This document shows, piece by piece, positions 24,278 through 34,785 of a stretch of DNA of 64,000 nt. The stretch is taken from positions 1 through 64,000 of the forward strand of contig JAVEYH010000001.1 of assembly GCA_034003585.1 (NCBI GenBank), given 5' to 3'. The stretch comes from JAPXSY01 sp034003585 (GTDB taxonomy: Bacteria; Verrucomicrobiota; Kiritimatiellia; RFP12; UBA1067). Each line of letters begins with the position of its first letter. Position 1 is the first letter of the stretch. The position numbers were made by a program, and so were the translations under genes. The notes under the pieces were generated by a model. That model saw nothing but the letters and a program-made list of their open reading frames with translations. It had not been told where the DNA came from and searched no databases.

Positions 24278-27200
24278 TCAGAAGGCAACGGGTTCCAGCC
24301 CCGGCAGGGCCGGGTCGCTGTTGCGCGAACCGGGCGGCACGGGGATCATCCAGGTGTCGGTCAGGTTCCCGCGGCCGTCCCGCACGCGGAAGCGGAACCA
24401 CAGGGGATCGTCGGGCGGGAGCGTCAGGTTGGCGGGCCGGATGCCGGTGGCCTGCGAGAGCCCGCCGGCCCACTGGAGTCCCGCGACGGTGCTGAGATCG
24501 TACGCCTTGACGGGAATTCGTAGCGCGGAGTGCCAAGGCGAGAGGATGGAGAGCGAGCGGACCTGGACGGCGCTCCCTTTCGCTTTGTGACGGAAAAACA
24601 GCGACAGGTACGTGATGTCTGGCGTGTTCTTGTGCTCATCGGTCTCATGGAGCAGGAAGGACCGGACATCGATCAGCACGTCATTCCAGACGCCGGTCTT
24701 CAGGTTGAGCGTGCCGGTGACGTACGCCAGATGGTTGGTGTCCTTCAGATTGAGCGTGTGCGCCTCCTTGATGCCGCGGGGCCGGCGCGCGCCGGTGTTG
24801 AACGCGAGAGTGAAGGGGCGGCCCTCCCGCGGCTCGCCGACCGAGCGGAACGAGATCGCGAGCCAGGGGTGGGTGTCGGGATCCCAGGCCGGCGCGAAGG
24901 TGTGGCGGATGTACGAGGCCCGTTCGCCGTTCGGCGTGATTTCGAGAACCCGTCCCTCCGGGGTGACGCCGGTGGCCGTGCGCACGTTTTGCGATTCGTT
25001 GAAGAAGGGTTCGGGCGCCGTCAGGGCGGGCTCGCACCAGAGCATGTTCGTCGGGAAGGCGGTCGGTAGGATGGTGGGGGGGCGTTTGTCCCCTTCGAGA
25101 TTGACCGGGATCTCGAGTTTGACGGGCGGCAAGGTGTTGCCGGCCGCATCGGTGACGCCGCCGAGCGAGAGGGGCAGCGTCGCGCCGTGCTTGGCCGCGG
25201 CGAGCTGTTCGCGCAACAGCCAGACCCAGTCCAGCTCGAAGGAGATTGTGCCGTGGCCCACGGTGCAGAAGCCGTTGTCCCGCTTGAGATCGATGGGCGT
25301 GCCGAGGTGCGTGAGCCGCAGCGTGTTGAGCACCGGCGGCGAAACCGGGTCGGTCAGGATGAGCGTCAGGCAACTGCCGTTGTAGCGGTCCACGCCGGTC
25401 AGGGCATGACGGACCTCGGGCGGTTTGCGGTCGAACAGGAAGGGGACGTCGGCGGGCTGGGACCAGAGGCCCTGGCCGTCGCGCGCACGCACCACAAGGT
25501 GGTGGATGCCGTCGGCCAGCGCGGTGAGGTCGGGTTCGGTCACCGCGGCATTTTTGGCCGGCAGCCAGACGGTCTTCTGCTGCTCGTCGGCCGGACGGTT
25601 GTCCCACGCGGCCGGCCCGGGAAGGATGGCGTAGGCGACCGCCGCGACGCCGTCCGGATCGGCGTAATCCGCCTTGAAGGCGAAGGGGCGGTTGGGTCCC
25701 GCGGCGGGGCCGCAGGTGAGGTCGTCAATCCGCAGCTTGCTGTGCAGGCCGGTCTGATCGCTTGTCTGCCGCGAAGCCAGGCGGACCGGCGCGGGCGGCA
25801 GGCTGACGCGCTGCGCGAGGGGGAAACGGCCCACGCTGTCGGACGGGATGCCGGTCCAGACGCGCCAGGTGTCATCCATTTTCGCGCGCGCGCCGCCGGT
25901 GAACCGCACGGAGGTGTTGAACGCTTCCGAGAAAGTGAACGCGAACTCGCCGAAGGCGAGCGAGACGATCGCCATGGGGTCGCCTTGGTACCGGAACTGG
26001 AGCAGCGGCGTGGCGGCGGCGTCGAAGCGCGGGATGAGCTGTCCGGTGAGGCGCCGCCCGTATGCGCCGGCGTTGCTGAAAGCGAGCACGCCGCCGCGCA
26101 CGGGGTCGGAGGCCTCGACCGCGACGCGGGCCGCCATCTGATGAGGGGTCGTGTCGTAGGGGCGTGCCTCAAAGGTCTCGACCCCGCCTTCCGGCATGGT
26201 GAGCGAGAGGAGGGCCGGCGGGCGGTTCACGCTGTCCTCTTTGCGCATGGGGACGACCTGACGGAAGAAACGCCCGTCATACAGCTCCAGCGCGAGGGTC
26301 ATACGGCCCGGCTGCAGGATCTCCAGCGGCACGAGAACCCGGATCGTGTTGCCTTCCGCATCAAACGGCGCGGGCTGCGCATCGACTTGCACCTGCTTGG
26401 GGGGGAGCATCGGAGAGGGCCAGGGGTGGGTGGGGGTCACCACGATCGAACCGTGTACAGCGGGGTCGGCCTGTGCGAGCAGGCCGAAGTTAGCCCGTTC
26501 CGGCACGGCCCATTCGATGACGGGGCGGCGCGGGTCGAGGGCCGCGGGCAGCTCGACCATTTGCAGTTCGCCGGGGCTGAGGCGGTTGATGAGCTGGGTG
26601 AGGGAGGCGATCTCGGCCCGTTTCCCGGGCGGGCCGCTCACGGTCGGAATCCCGCGGTGGATCTCGCGGAAATGGCGGATCGCATACCAGGCGTGGGGCG
26701 GGTTGCCTTCCAGCCCCTGTTGCACGTCGCTGGGCTGGAGGTTGCCGAACCCTTCGATCTGCACAGCCTGGTTGGCGCGGATGATCTCGGAGGGCACCCA
26801 GATCTCGACCGGGGTCCAGACCCGGTTTGTGCCTGCGGGATCGGATGCGGGCAGGGCCTCGAGGGCACCGCAGATTTTGCGCGGGCCGCGGCTTTCGTCC
26901 GAACCGCAGAGCACGTACGTCCAGGGCTGGATCGTGGTCCAGCCGCCTTTGCCGTCCTCCTTGACGGTGGCGAACTCAAAATTGACGCGGGCCTGCGGAT
27001 GGCGCGCGATCTCGAAACGCCATCCCAGCAGTTTGTCGGGTTGCGCGGGAGGCAGCATGCAGCGCACCAGAAAGGAGCCTGCGCCGAGCAGGGAGGTCAC
27101 CTGCATTTCGGGGCGTGCGGTCTGGAGATGGCGGAAGCGCACGCTGGGGTGGCTCACGGTGTCGTAAGCCTGCCAGAAATCCGGGGTGAGCGGCTGGGCG

Positions 27201-30025
27201 ACGCGGCCGTTGATGCGGATGCCGGTGTCGGCGGGCGGTGCGGGTTCGGCGGAGACCGCCGTTCCGGGGGGCAGCGCCCGGAAGGCGAAGGGCCGCGGCC
27301 GGATGGACTCCGCGGCGATCTTGATGCGGGCGACCATCATCGAATTCCGGTAGGTCCAGATGCCGAGCGCGCCTTCCTGAAGCGGATCGGGATCCTCGGT
27401 GCGGAAGACGTCCTCGTTGTCGTAGATGTAATGCAGGGTGGTGCCCACACGCCGCAACTGCATGCCGTACCAGGCGCCGTGGATGTCGCGGCCCCCGGCC
27501 ACCAGCGGCTGATAGCCTTGGCGGGCGAGGCCCGTGCGGGCGCGCGGCACGAGGTACTTGGTGGAGAGGTCGAGGAGGCTTCCGTTGCGGATCAGGCGGG
27601 AGTAGAGTTGCGAATGGTCCGGATCCCAGCCGGTGGCGATCGCGGTGTAGCCGTCGCCGGTCGAGAGGGATCGGCTCATCACGGTGAGGTTGAGGTCGCC
27701 CGGCCGCGCGTACCAGCCCATGCGCATGCCCGCGTAAAACTCGATGCTGAAGTCGCCGCGGAAGACATATTTGGACCAGAGCGCGGCGAGCGAGTCGGCG
27801 CTCTCCCCGTTCATGTGCGACCAGGTGGGCTCGCAATAGAAGCGGTTGATGACCTCCCACCGGCCGCCGTTGATCGTCCAGTTATAGAGGGATTCCGTGA
27901 AGAGCGTGTCAAACACGTTGTCGCGTTTCACCAGGGTCCGGCTCAGATTGTCCAGCGTCATGCCGCTGATCCGCATGCGGCGGCCGTGCAACGGCGCGCG
28001 CAGATGGGTTTGGGCGAGCAGAAGGGTGTCGCCGCCGAGCCAGAGGACCGAGCCTTCCAGCCCGAGGGTGAAGAGCCGCAGCTTGGAGTTGTTGAACGCG
28101 ACTTCGGGTACCCGCTCGGCCGACACCTCGAAGGCGGCGTTCGTCCCGCTTTCCGGCGTGAAGACGCGGATGACCCCTTTTTCCACGGCGACGCGGCACA
28201 GGCCGTTGGAGAGGCCTTCCGGGACGCCGAGGTGCAGCTCCATCTCCTCCACGACCGGCAGCCGGACCCGCACCGCGCCGGTGATGTCGCCCTTGAACCA
28301 CGTCATGCCGTTTTTGAAGGTGACCCATTGGCCCTCGGGCGAGGCCCAGTGCCGCATGAACGGATCGTTGACATACAGCGGATTTTTTTCGAAGCGTTCG
28401 GAGAGACCCGTCTCACGCGAGAGGACGTCCGGCGCGGTGAAAAAAAGGTCGCCGGGGGTCACGGCCAGCACGCCGAGTTCGCCGCCCGGCTGCGTTTCGG
28501 GGCGATGGAAACAGACCAGAAAGCCGTCGGCATAGGCGCGGAGTTCGTGGGGCCGCAGGGCATCCAGGGCGAGGGTCACCCGGTTGCTGGAGACCGGCAT
28601 CCGGAAGGAGTCCAGCAGGACCGTGCGGTTGGTTTCCACGTGTTCGAGCCGGAAGGTGCGGCCAGCCCCGTCCTGCTCACAGGTGAAGCGGTACGGGGGC
28701 GCGCCGCCGCCGGAGCCGCCCGCGGTCAGACCGCACAGGAAGGAGTCGGTTGTGGCGACCACGCGGATCTCCTGCCGCAGCGGGCCGTCGTCGGAGCTGC
28801 CGTACTCCCAAACCTGCGTGGCGGTGGCGGAGGGCGGGAAATAGAGCCATGCGGTATCCTGCCGCTGCAGGGAGCGCATGCCCGGGCTTTGGCGCCGCGT
28901 GGCGAAGGCGACATCCTCGGGCGAGTCGAAGAGGCGGTCCTGATGCGATGCCGCGGTCACATCGTCGAAACGGGTGGTCTCCCCCGCGGGCATATTCGCG
29001 AAAAGCCCGAAGCGTCCGCCCGGCGGCAGGCCGGTCTTGTGGCGGATCACCTCGATGTTGTCGGCGCGGCAGAGGATGCGGTCGTCAAACGTCTGCACCT
29101 CGAGCAGGAGCCACTGGCCCGCGGGCAGTTCGGTCTGCACGCCCGCGAGATGCAGGCGGGGCGCGTCGGGCGCGGCCGGCTGCTGCCACAAGTCGAGGAT
29201 CAGGCGGTCGGACGCCGGGTCGGTGCGGGCCGTGAAGGCAAAGTGGCCGCCGTGTTCGCCCGCCAAGAAAACCAGACCGTTGGTGCCGGTGTTGTGCTGG
29301 ACCGCGGCGCGGAAGACGTACCGGTTGTAGAAAGGCTCGCCCGCCAAAACGATGGCGTTGGTCCCGCCGCCCTCCAGCGTGTAGAAGTTCGGGCTCTTTT
29401 CCGGTTTCGGCTGGCGCGCCAACTGATAGCCGCCGGACGATCCGCTGATCGAGCCGGTGACCGAGTGCAGGCGCCAGATGCCGCTGCGGATTTCCCAAGT
29501 GGGGGGGAAAGCCGAACCGGCCGGCACCAGAAAGTTGTCCTCAAACGTGAAGGAGCCGAGGCGTTGCGTGTACTCGTCGGCATCCGCTTCCGGCGGCTGG
29601 AGCGCCTGGGGGTGTTCCACGCTCACCGCACCCTGCCAGAGTTCCGGCAGACGCGCCACCGGCCGGTCGTCCACCGTGAGAATCCAGGCGTCCGCGCGGC
29701 GTTTCAGGGTGATCCAATGGAGCGGACCGGCGAGCGGCGGGCACGGGTAGGTGGTGACGCGGCGTTCGGTCGCGTCATCGAAGAACCCGCGGGGCAGCAG
29801 GCGGCAGCGGGTATCCCCCTCGCGTAACGTGAACTCCGCCTGGCAGGTGTGATCCGGGTGGCTGAGGCGGAGACGCAGCGTGCCGCGTTCCGGCGCCAGG
29901 TTCAGGGCGCCCCATTCCGAACGTTCGGCCAAGTCCAGGCGGGTGGACCACGCCCCTTCAGCCGCCAACCCCGCGGTGGCTGCGCAACTCCCCCATGCCA
30001 GCCCCGCCCATATCAAAACTTTCAT
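24278..30025 (-). CDS. Giant secreted multidomain protein (about 1,915 residues)
   Basis: A signal peptide (MKVLIWAGLAWGSCAATAGLAAEG) is followed by at least three concanavalin-like or DUF1080-like jelly-roll segments, near residues 160-360 (FEDNFLVPAGSAFPPTWEIRSG), 590-700 and 720-960 (LYNWTINGGRWEVINRFYCEP). The second half has beta-sandwich segments resembling Ig or fibronectin folds (DGIHHLVVRARDGQGLWSQPADVPFLFDRKPPE) and a C-terminal galactose-binding-like segment. I see no catalytic motif, so surface carbohydrate binding is the best guess. The ATG at 30025 is preferred because it gives a clean signal peptide and clears the upstream gene by 19 bp. Confidence 0.75.
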   Translation of the reverse strand: MKVLIWAGLAWGSCAATAGLAAEGAWSTRLDLAERSEWGALNLAPERGTLRLRLSHPDHTCQAEFTLREGDTRCRLLPRGFFDDATERRVTTYPCPPLAGPLHWITLKRRADAWILTVDDRPVARLPELWQGAVSVEHPQALQPPEADADEYTQRLGSFTFEDNFLVPAGSAFPPTWEIRSGIWRLHSVTGSISGSSGGYQLARQPKPEKSPNFYTLEGGGTNAIVLAGEPFYNRYVFRAAVQHNTGTNGLVFLAGEHGGHFAFTARTDPASDRLILDLWQQPAAPDAPRLHLAGVQTELPAGQWLLLEVQTFDDRILCRADNIEVIRHKTGLPPGGRFGLFANMPAGETTRFDDVTAASHQDRLFDSPEDVAFATRRQSPGMRSLQRQDTAWLYFPPSATATQVWEYGSSDDGPLRQEIRVVATTDSFLCGLTAGGSGGGAPPYRFTCEQDGAGRTFRLEHVETNRTVLLDSFRMPVSSNRVTLALDALRPHELRAYADGFLVCFHRPETQPGGELGVLAVTPGDLFFTAPDVLSRETGLSERFEKNPLYVNDPFMRHWASPEGQWVTFKNGMTWFKGDITGAVRVRLPVVEEMELHLGVPEGLSNGLCRVAVEKGVIRVFTPESGTNAAFEVSAERVPEVAFNNSKLRLFTLGLEGSVLWLGGDTLLLAQTHLRAPLHGRRMRISGMTLDNLSRTLVKRDNVFDTLFTESLYNWTINGGRWEVINRFYCEPTWSHMNGESADSLAALWSKYVFRGDFSIEFYAGMRMGWYARPGDLNLTVMSRSLSTGDGYTAIATGWDPDHSQLYSRLIRNGSLLDLSTKYLVPRARTGLARQGYQPLVAGGRDIHGAWYGMQLRRVGTTLHYIYDNEDVFRTEDPDPLQEGALGIWTYRNSMMVARIKIAAESIRPRPFAFRALPPGTAVSAEPAPPADTGIRINGRVAQPLTPDFWQAYDTVSHPSVRFRHLQTARPEMQVTSLLGAGSFLVRCMLPPAQPDKLLGWRFEIARHPQARVNFEFATVKEDGKGGWTTIQPWTYVLCGSDESRGPRKICGALEALPASDPAGTNRVWTPVEIWVPSEIIRANQAVQIEGFGNLQPSDVQQGLEGNPPHAWYAIRHFREIHRGIPTVSGPPGKRAEIASLTQLINRLSPGELQMVELPAALDPRRPVIEWAVPERANFGLLAQADPAVHGSIVVTPTHPWPSPMLPPKQVQVDAQPAPFDAEGNTIRVLVPLEILQPGRMTLALELYDGRFFRQVVPMRKEDSVNRPPALLSLTMPEGGVETFEARPYDTTPHQMAARVAVEASDPVRGGVLAFSNAGAYGRRLTGQLIPRFDAAATPLLQFRYQGDPMAIVSLAFGEFAFTFSEAFNTSVRFTGGARAKMDDTWRVWTGIPSDSVGRFPLAQRVSLPPAPVRLASRQTSDQTGLHSKLRIDDLTCGPAAGPNRPFAFKADYADPDGVAAVAYAILPGPAAWDNRPADEQQKTVWLPAKNAAVTEPDLTALADGIHHLVVRARDGQGLWSQPADVPFLFDRKPPEVRHALTGVDRYNGSCLTLILTDPVSPPVLNTLRLTHLGTPIDLKRDNGFCTVGHGTISFELDWVWLLREQLAAAKHGATLPLSLGGVTDAAGNTLPPVKLEIPVNLEGDKRPPTILPTAFPTNMLWCEPALTAPEPFFNESQNVRTATGVTPEGRVLEITPNGERASYIRHTFAPAWDPDTHPWLAISFRSVGEPREGRPFTLAFNTGARRPRGIKEAHTLNLKDTNHLAYVTGTLNLKTGVWNDVLIDVRSFLLHETDEHKNTPDITYLSLFFRHKAKGSAVQVRSLSILSPWHSALRIPVKAYDLSTVAGLQWAGGLSQATGIRPANLTLPPDDPLWFRFRVRDGRGNLTDTWMIPVPPGSRNSDPALPGLEPVAF

Positions 30026-30044
30026 CCAGTTCACGCGCTTCAGT

Positions 30045-31595
30045 TTAACAGGTTTTGACCCGGAGGGGAGAGGGAAAATGTGCCTCGAAGAGGCAACCGG
30101 GATTGAGGCGTCCCGTGGGGTCGAACAGCCGCTTGATCCGCCGCATCCCCTCAAGGCCTTCGGCCCCGACCATCTCGCGCAGCAGTTCGCGCTTGAGGCG
30201 GCCGACCCCGTGTTCGGCGGAGATGCTGCCGCCCCAGGAGACGACCTGCGCGGCCCACGAACGGTAGAGGCGTTTGCCCGTCTCGTACTCTATCCGGTCG
30301 CGGGGCAGAATGTTGACGTGGAGGTGGTTGTCGCCGATGTGGCCGAAAATCACATGTTCCAGATTGGCCGCGGCGAGATCCTCGCGGTACCGGCGCAGGA
30401 GCGGACGCAACTTGACGTCCGGCACGGAGAAGTCGGTCCCGAGTTTGGTGAGGCCGGGGTACGCAAGCGCGCGTTCCGCGATCAACGCGTTGACCTGCTC
30501 CGGCGCGGCGTGGCGGAAGGCTTTCAGCCGGCCCAGCGCGACCGCCTCGCGCGCGACCCAGGTGTCGGCGGGGTTGCCGCCCGCATCGGCGACCAGACGG
30601 GCGGTCTGGTCCAGGGCCGCATCCGGTCCGTCATCCAGCGCCCACTCGAGATAGACCGCGTTCCGCCCGCGGGCCGGCACGGGGGGCAGGGGCACGCCGG
30701 TCCGCGCCGCGCCCTCGCGCGCCAGACGCAACGCCCCCTCATCGAAATACTCGATGGCGGTGAGGAGAGGGGAACGGGCCGCGGCGCCGCACGGCCGGAT
30801 CCGTTCCACCAGCGTCAGGGCCTGCTCCTCCCCGCCGAAGAACGCGACAATGCCGAGGATATCCGCGGGCGCGGGCGCGAGGCGCAGTTCGAGTTCCGCC
30901 AGAATGGCGAGCGTGCCCTCGCTGCCGAGCAGCAGGTCGATCAGGTCCATGCCGGGACGGATTGCGTACCCGGCCGCGTTTTTCACCGCCGGGACGGGCA
31001 GAAGGGGCAGATCCCCCTCCAGACGGCGCCCGCCCGCCGTGGTGATCGCGAAACGGCGTCCCGCGGCTTGTTCGCGGCCGCGGCGCAGCGTCACCGTGTC
31101 GCCGTCCGCAAGCACGGCCGTGACCGCCTCAATGTGGCGCCGCGTCGCGCCGTAGGCGAAGGAGCGCGCGCCGGAGGCGTTGCAGGCCGCCATGCCGCCC
31201 AGACTGGCCGACGGCTCGGTGGGATCGGGCGGAAAAAAGAGCGGTTCGGGGAAGAGCCGCCGGTCGGCCAGATGGCGTTGGAGGAGCACGAGCGGCAGGC
31301 CCGGCTCGACGCGCAGCAGAGTCCGGTCCGGATTCTCCCGGCAACAGGCCAGGATGCGGTCCATCCGCGAGAGGTTGACCACCAGGCCGCCGTCGGGCAC
31401 GGCGCCGGCCGCGATTCCGGTGCGCGCCCCCTGCGGGGTGACCGGCAGGCCCGCCGGTTCCGCCGCGCGCAGGAGGGCGGTCAGCTCGGAACGGTCGCGC
31501 GGGAAGGCGATCGCCTCGGCCGCGCCGGTTTTGCGCGATTCGTCCCGGAGATATTCGGCGGGGACCGGCCTCGTCAACCGTGGCGTGTGCGACAT
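30045..31595 (-). CDS. FAD-linked oxidase of the GlcD / D-lactate dehydrogenase family
   Basis: This protein of about 516 residues has the FAD-binding type 4 fold: VTPQGARTGIAAGAVPDGGLVVNLSRMDRI, the LGGMAACNASGARSFAYGATRRHI pyrophosphate region and the GSEGTLAILAELELRL block. The C-terminal FAD-linked oxidase domain ends GHIGDNHLHVNILP and SAEHGVGRLKRELL. Likely substrates are D-2-hydroxyacids such as glycolate or D-lactate. No Fe-S partner (GlcF) gene is adjacent. I chose ATG 31595 (MSHTPRL); ATG 31607 is an alternative. Confidence 0.9.
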   Translation of the reverse strand: MSHTPRLTRPVPAEYLRDESRKTGAAEAIAFPRDRSELTALLRAAEPAGLPVTPQGARTGIAAGAVPDGGLVVNLSRMDRILACCRENPDRTLLRVEPGLPLVLLQRHLADRRLFPEPLFFPPDPTEPSASLGGMAACNASGARSFAYGATRRHIEAVTAVLADGDTVTLRRGREQAAGRRFAITTAGGRRLEGDLPLLPVPAVKNAAGYAIRPGMDLIDLLLGSEGTLAILAELELRLAPAPADILGIVAFFGGEEQALTLVERIRPCGAAARSPLLTAIEYFDEGALRLAREGAARTGVPLPPVPARGRNAVYLEWALDDGPDAALDQTARLVADAGGNPADTWVAREAVALGRLKAFRHAAPEQVNALIAERALAYPGLTKLGTDFSVPDVKLRPLLRRYREDLAAANLEHVIFGHIGDNHLHVNILPRDRIEYETGKRLYRSWAAQVVSWGGSISAEHGVGRLKRELLREMVGAEGLEGMRRIKRLFDPTGRLNPGCLFEAHFPSPLRVKTC

Positions 31596-31725
31596 GGCCC
31601 CGATCATAGCGGGACGGTTCCCGAAGCCGCAAGCGCAAAGCGCGGACGGTTTTGTCCGCATTGCGGAGATTCGCGGGGTAAAAAACGGTTTGTCGTGCGC
31701 CACGCGTCAAAATTCGTGTGGCGGA

Positions 31726-31754
31726 CTTGCAATGCGCGTCGAATTCGCATTTAA
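31726..31754 (+). promoter_or_regulatory. candidate promoter of the GH2-like gene
   Basis: TTGCAA (31726-31731), a 17-bp spacer and TTTAAT (31749-31754) lie 56 bp before the start codon in the divergent intergenic region 31596-31809. I see nothing else in that region. Confidence 0.45.
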
Positions 31755-31809
31755 TCAACACGCCGCGTTGTTACCCGTCGGGGCATCCGATTCATTGAGG
31801 AGAGCAGGT

Positions 31810-34698
31810 ATGAAACAGGGACTTCAATTCATTTTGGCGAGTGTGCTTTTGGCGGGCGGCGCGGCCGCCGGTTTGTGCGGGCCGCAGGTACAGACGCTGG
31901 CCGGCGAGTGGCAGATCCGGATGGACCCGGCGGGCGAAGGAATCCGCAAAGGCTGGCCCGGCGAGGTGTTCGCCGGCGATCCGGCCCGGCTTCCCGGCAC
32001 CGTATTCTCCAACCCGCGCGTTCCGGCCGCGGCGAAACCGGAGCCGGGAAAAGGCAGCCTGCGCGGCCTGACACCCGTCTACAGCTATGCCGGCGCCGTG
32101 TGGTACCAGACCGAGGTCGTGATCCCCGGCACGTGGCGCGGCAAGCGTATCGAGCTGTTCCTGGAACGCTGCCAGTGGGAAACCTTCGTCTGGGTCAACG
32201 ACCGCCTGCAGGGAACGCGCAACAGCCTGGTCGCGCCGCATGTGTATGACCTGTCGCAGGCGCTGACGCCCGGGCGGCACCGCCTGACGGTGATGGTGGA
32301 CAACGCTAACCGGCACACCGGCATGGAAGTCAGCCCGGACAACCTGATCAAATATCTGGACCTGACCACCGAGGTGAAGCGCGGGGCGAAACTCAACTGC
32401 GGCGGGCACCACACCTGGTCGTACAACTGGAACGGCATCCTCGGGCGGCTCGAACTGCGGGCGCACGATCCGGTCTCCCTCTCGGCGGCGGACGTCTATC
32501 CCGAAGTCGCAGCCTCCTCGGTCGGCGTGCGCGTGACGGTGCGCAACCTGACCGGTAAGAAAGGCAAGGCCACGCTCCGCGCACAGTGGGCCGCACGGGG
32601 CCAGCCCGATGCTCACGTGGCGGCGGCGGAATGGGCGCTGGAGCTGAACGGCGAGGCGGAGCAGCACGTTGAGCATCGCCTGAAGGCCGAGAAGCCGGTG
32701 CGGGCCTGGGACGAGTTCACGCCGCAGCTCTACACGCTCGCGCTCACGCTCACGGCGCCGGATTGCGCTGACGCGTGCAGCGTGGACTTCGGCCTGCGCG
32801 AGCTGGGCAAGCGCGGTACGCGGTTCACGCTCAACGGCCAGCCCGTCTTTCTGCGCGGCACGCTGGAAGACTTCATCTTTCCGCTCACCGGACACCCTCC
32901 CGTCGACGTGGCATCGTGGCGTAAGGTGATCGGCATCGCCAAGACCTATGGGCTGAACCTGTTCCGCTTCCATTCCTGCACCCCGCCCGACGCGGCGTTC
33001 ACGGCGGCGGACGAGTTGGGCTTCTATCTCCAGGTGGAGGTCCCGGGCACTTCCTGCCCCTCGAAGGACGAGGCCAAGAGCGTCGAGGATTTTCTCAGCG
33101 CCGAACTGGCGAACCTTTTGAAAACATACGGCAACCACCCGTCGCTGCTCCTCGTCTCCATGGGCAACGAACAGTTGGTCGCAGGCGCCAAATCCGAGTT
33201 TCTGGCGAAGCATCAGGAGGTGCTGGCCAAAAAGGTGCGCTTCGGCCAAACGGTCGATCCGCGCCACCTTTACACTTCCACCACCCATCCGTACCGGTCG
33301 GACGCGCCCGCGCGGATCGACGATTTCTACGTGAGCGCCTGGCCGGTTTCCGGGAAAGAGCCGCTGTGCGGCATCCGGTGGGGCGGCGGGCGGGTCATCG
33401 ACACGTCGCGCTTCAACACGCGGCCGCCGGAGACGGTGTTCGATTACGGCCCCTCGCTGGAGGGCCTCGACCGGCCCCTGCTGACGCATGAGGTCGGGCA
33501 GTGGGCGGTCTACCCCGATCTCCGCGAGATCACCCGCTACCACGGCGCGCAGCGCGCGGACAACTTTGTGGAGATCCGCGAACGCCTGCGGGCGAAGGGA
33601 CTGCTCGAATGGTCGGGCGACTTCACGCGCGCGTCGGGGATGCTTGCGCTGGCCTTGTACAAGGAGGAGATCGAGTCGGCCTTGCGCACGCCCGGGTTGG
33701 GCGGATTCGAGCTGCTGGACATCCACGACTACCCCGGCCAAGGCACCTCGACCGTCGGTATCCTCAGCGCGCTGTGGGAGTCGAAAGGGCTGATCACGCC
33801 CGCGCAGTTCCGCGGTTTCTGTTCGCCCGTCGTGTTGCTGGCGCGGCTCCTCAAGCGCGTGTGGACGAACAATGAGACACTGGAAGTGCGGATCGACGTG
33901 GCCAATTACGGCGAGGGCGTTTCCCACGGCGCCACGTCGTGGTCGCTCCAGGGAACCGATGGGCGGCTGTACGGCCAGGGGCTCCTGGCGGCCACGAGCG
34001 TCGCGCGGGGCGACGTGGGTACCGCCGGCACGGTCAAGGCGGCGCTCTCGGCCGTCACCGCCGCGGACAAGGTCGTCCTGCGAGTCGAGCGGGCCGGCAC
34101 GAACGCCAACGCGTGGAACCTCTGGGTCTACCCGTCGAAGGTCCCGGCCGACATTCCGGGTGGTGTGCAGGTCGCCATGCGGTGGGACGCTGCGGCACGT
34201 GACGCGTTGCGGCAGGGCGGCGCGGTCCTGCTGCTGCCGAAGGCCGAGGCGCTGAAAGACCCGGTTCCCGGCACCTTCACCCCGGTCTTCTGGAACGTGC
34301 AGATGAAACACACCCAAGTCTCCAAAACCATGGGGCTGCTGGTCAATTCCGCCGATCCTGCGCTTGCCGGTTTCCCGACGGACTTCCACTCCGACTGGCA
34401 GTGGTGGGACCCGGTGCTGCGCTCGCCGGTCATGCGGCTTGACGGGCTGCCGCAGGCGTTGCGTCCCTGTGTCGCCGTGATCGATTCCTACACCGAAAAT
34501 CGGCGGCTGGCGCTGGTTTTCGAAGCGAAGGTTGGTCCGGGCCGCCTGCTGGTTTGCTCGGTGGACATCGCCGACGGTTTGGAGAGCCGTCCGGTCGCGC
34601 GGCAGTTGCGCCGCAGCCTGCTGGACTACATGGCCGGACCGACGTTCCGGCCGGACGTGCCGGTGAGCGAACAGGAGCTCGCGACGCTGCTGAAGTGA
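31810..34698 (+). CDS. Secreted glycoside hydrolase, GH2-like
   Basis: This 962-residue protein has a signal peptide. A GH2-type sugar-binding jelly roll (AGAVWYQTEVVIPGTWRGKRIELFLERCQWETFVWVNDR) is followed by an Ig-like domain and a TIM barrel beginning LNGQPVFLRG and continuing YGLNLFRFHSCTPPDAAFTAADELGFYLQVEVPG. The acid/base is likely Glu454 in VSMGNEQ. The C-terminal 270 residues hold further beta domains. The exact glycosidic substrate is unknown. GAGGAGAG precedes the ATG. Confidence 0.87.
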   Translation: MKQGLQFILASVLLAGGAAAGLCGPQVQTLAGEWQIRMDPAGEGIRKGWPGEVFAGDPARLPGTVFSNPRVPAAAKPEPGKGSLRGLTPVYSYAGAVWYQTEVVIPGTWRGKRIELFLERCQWETFVWVNDRLQGTRNSLVAPHVYDLSQALTPGRHRLTVMVDNANRHTGMEVSPDNLIKYLDLTTEVKRGAKLNCGGHHTWSYNWNGILGRLELRAHDPVSLSAADVYPEVAASSVGVRVTVRNLTGKKGKATLRAQWAARGQPDAHVAAAEWALELNGEAEQHVEHRLKAEKPVRAWDEFTPQLYTLALTLTAPDCADACSVDFGLRELGKRGTRFTLNGQPVFLRGTLEDFIFPLTGHPPVDVASWRKVIGIAKTYGLNLFRFHSCTPPDAAFTAADELGFYLQVEVPGTSCPSKDEAKSVEDFLSAELANLLKTYGNHPSLLLVSMGNEQLVAGAKSEFLAKHQEVLAKKVRFGQTVDPRHLYTSTTHPYRSDAPARIDDFYVSAWPVSGKEPLCGIRWGGGRVIDTSRFNTRPPETVFDYGPSLEGLDRPLLTHEVGQWAVYPDLREITRYHGAQRADNFVEIRERLRAKGLLEWSGDFTRASGMLALALYKEEIESALRTPGLGGFELLDIHDYPGQGTSTVGILSALWESKGLITPAQFRGFCSPVVLLARLLKRVWTNNETLEVRIDVANYGEGVSHGATSWSLQGTDGRLYGQGLLAATSVARGDVGTAGTVKAALSAVTAADKVVLRVERAGTNANAWNLWVYPSKVPADIPGGVQVAMRWDAAARDALRQGGAVLLLPKAEALKDPVPGTFTPVFWNVQMKHTQVSKTMGLLVNSADPALAGFPTDFHSDWQWWDPVLRSPVMRLDGLPQALRPCVAVIDSYTENRRLALVFEAKVGPGRLLVCSVDIADGLESRPVARQLRRSLLDYMAGPTFRPDVPVSEQELATLLK

Positions 34699-34785
34699 CC
34701 TCAGTATGTTGGAAGACGCGTGTGATCGCCGCTTGTTGGCAAGCGGAAAAAGGTGTCGCCGTGAGGCGGCGGGAAGGGGGAGGGG

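Noticed and set aside
25187..29827. A 1,546-codon open frame antisense to the giant secreted protein gene
   Set aside because: It is a GC-rich mirror frame: its translation is Arg/Gly/His-rich without domain motifs, while the minus-strand frame has a signal peptide and beta-sandwich motifs.
30026..30154. Longer N-terminus of the giant secreted protein starting at 30154
   Set aside because: It would overlap the FAD-oxidase gene and bury the signal peptide; ATG 30025 gives a normal secretory start.
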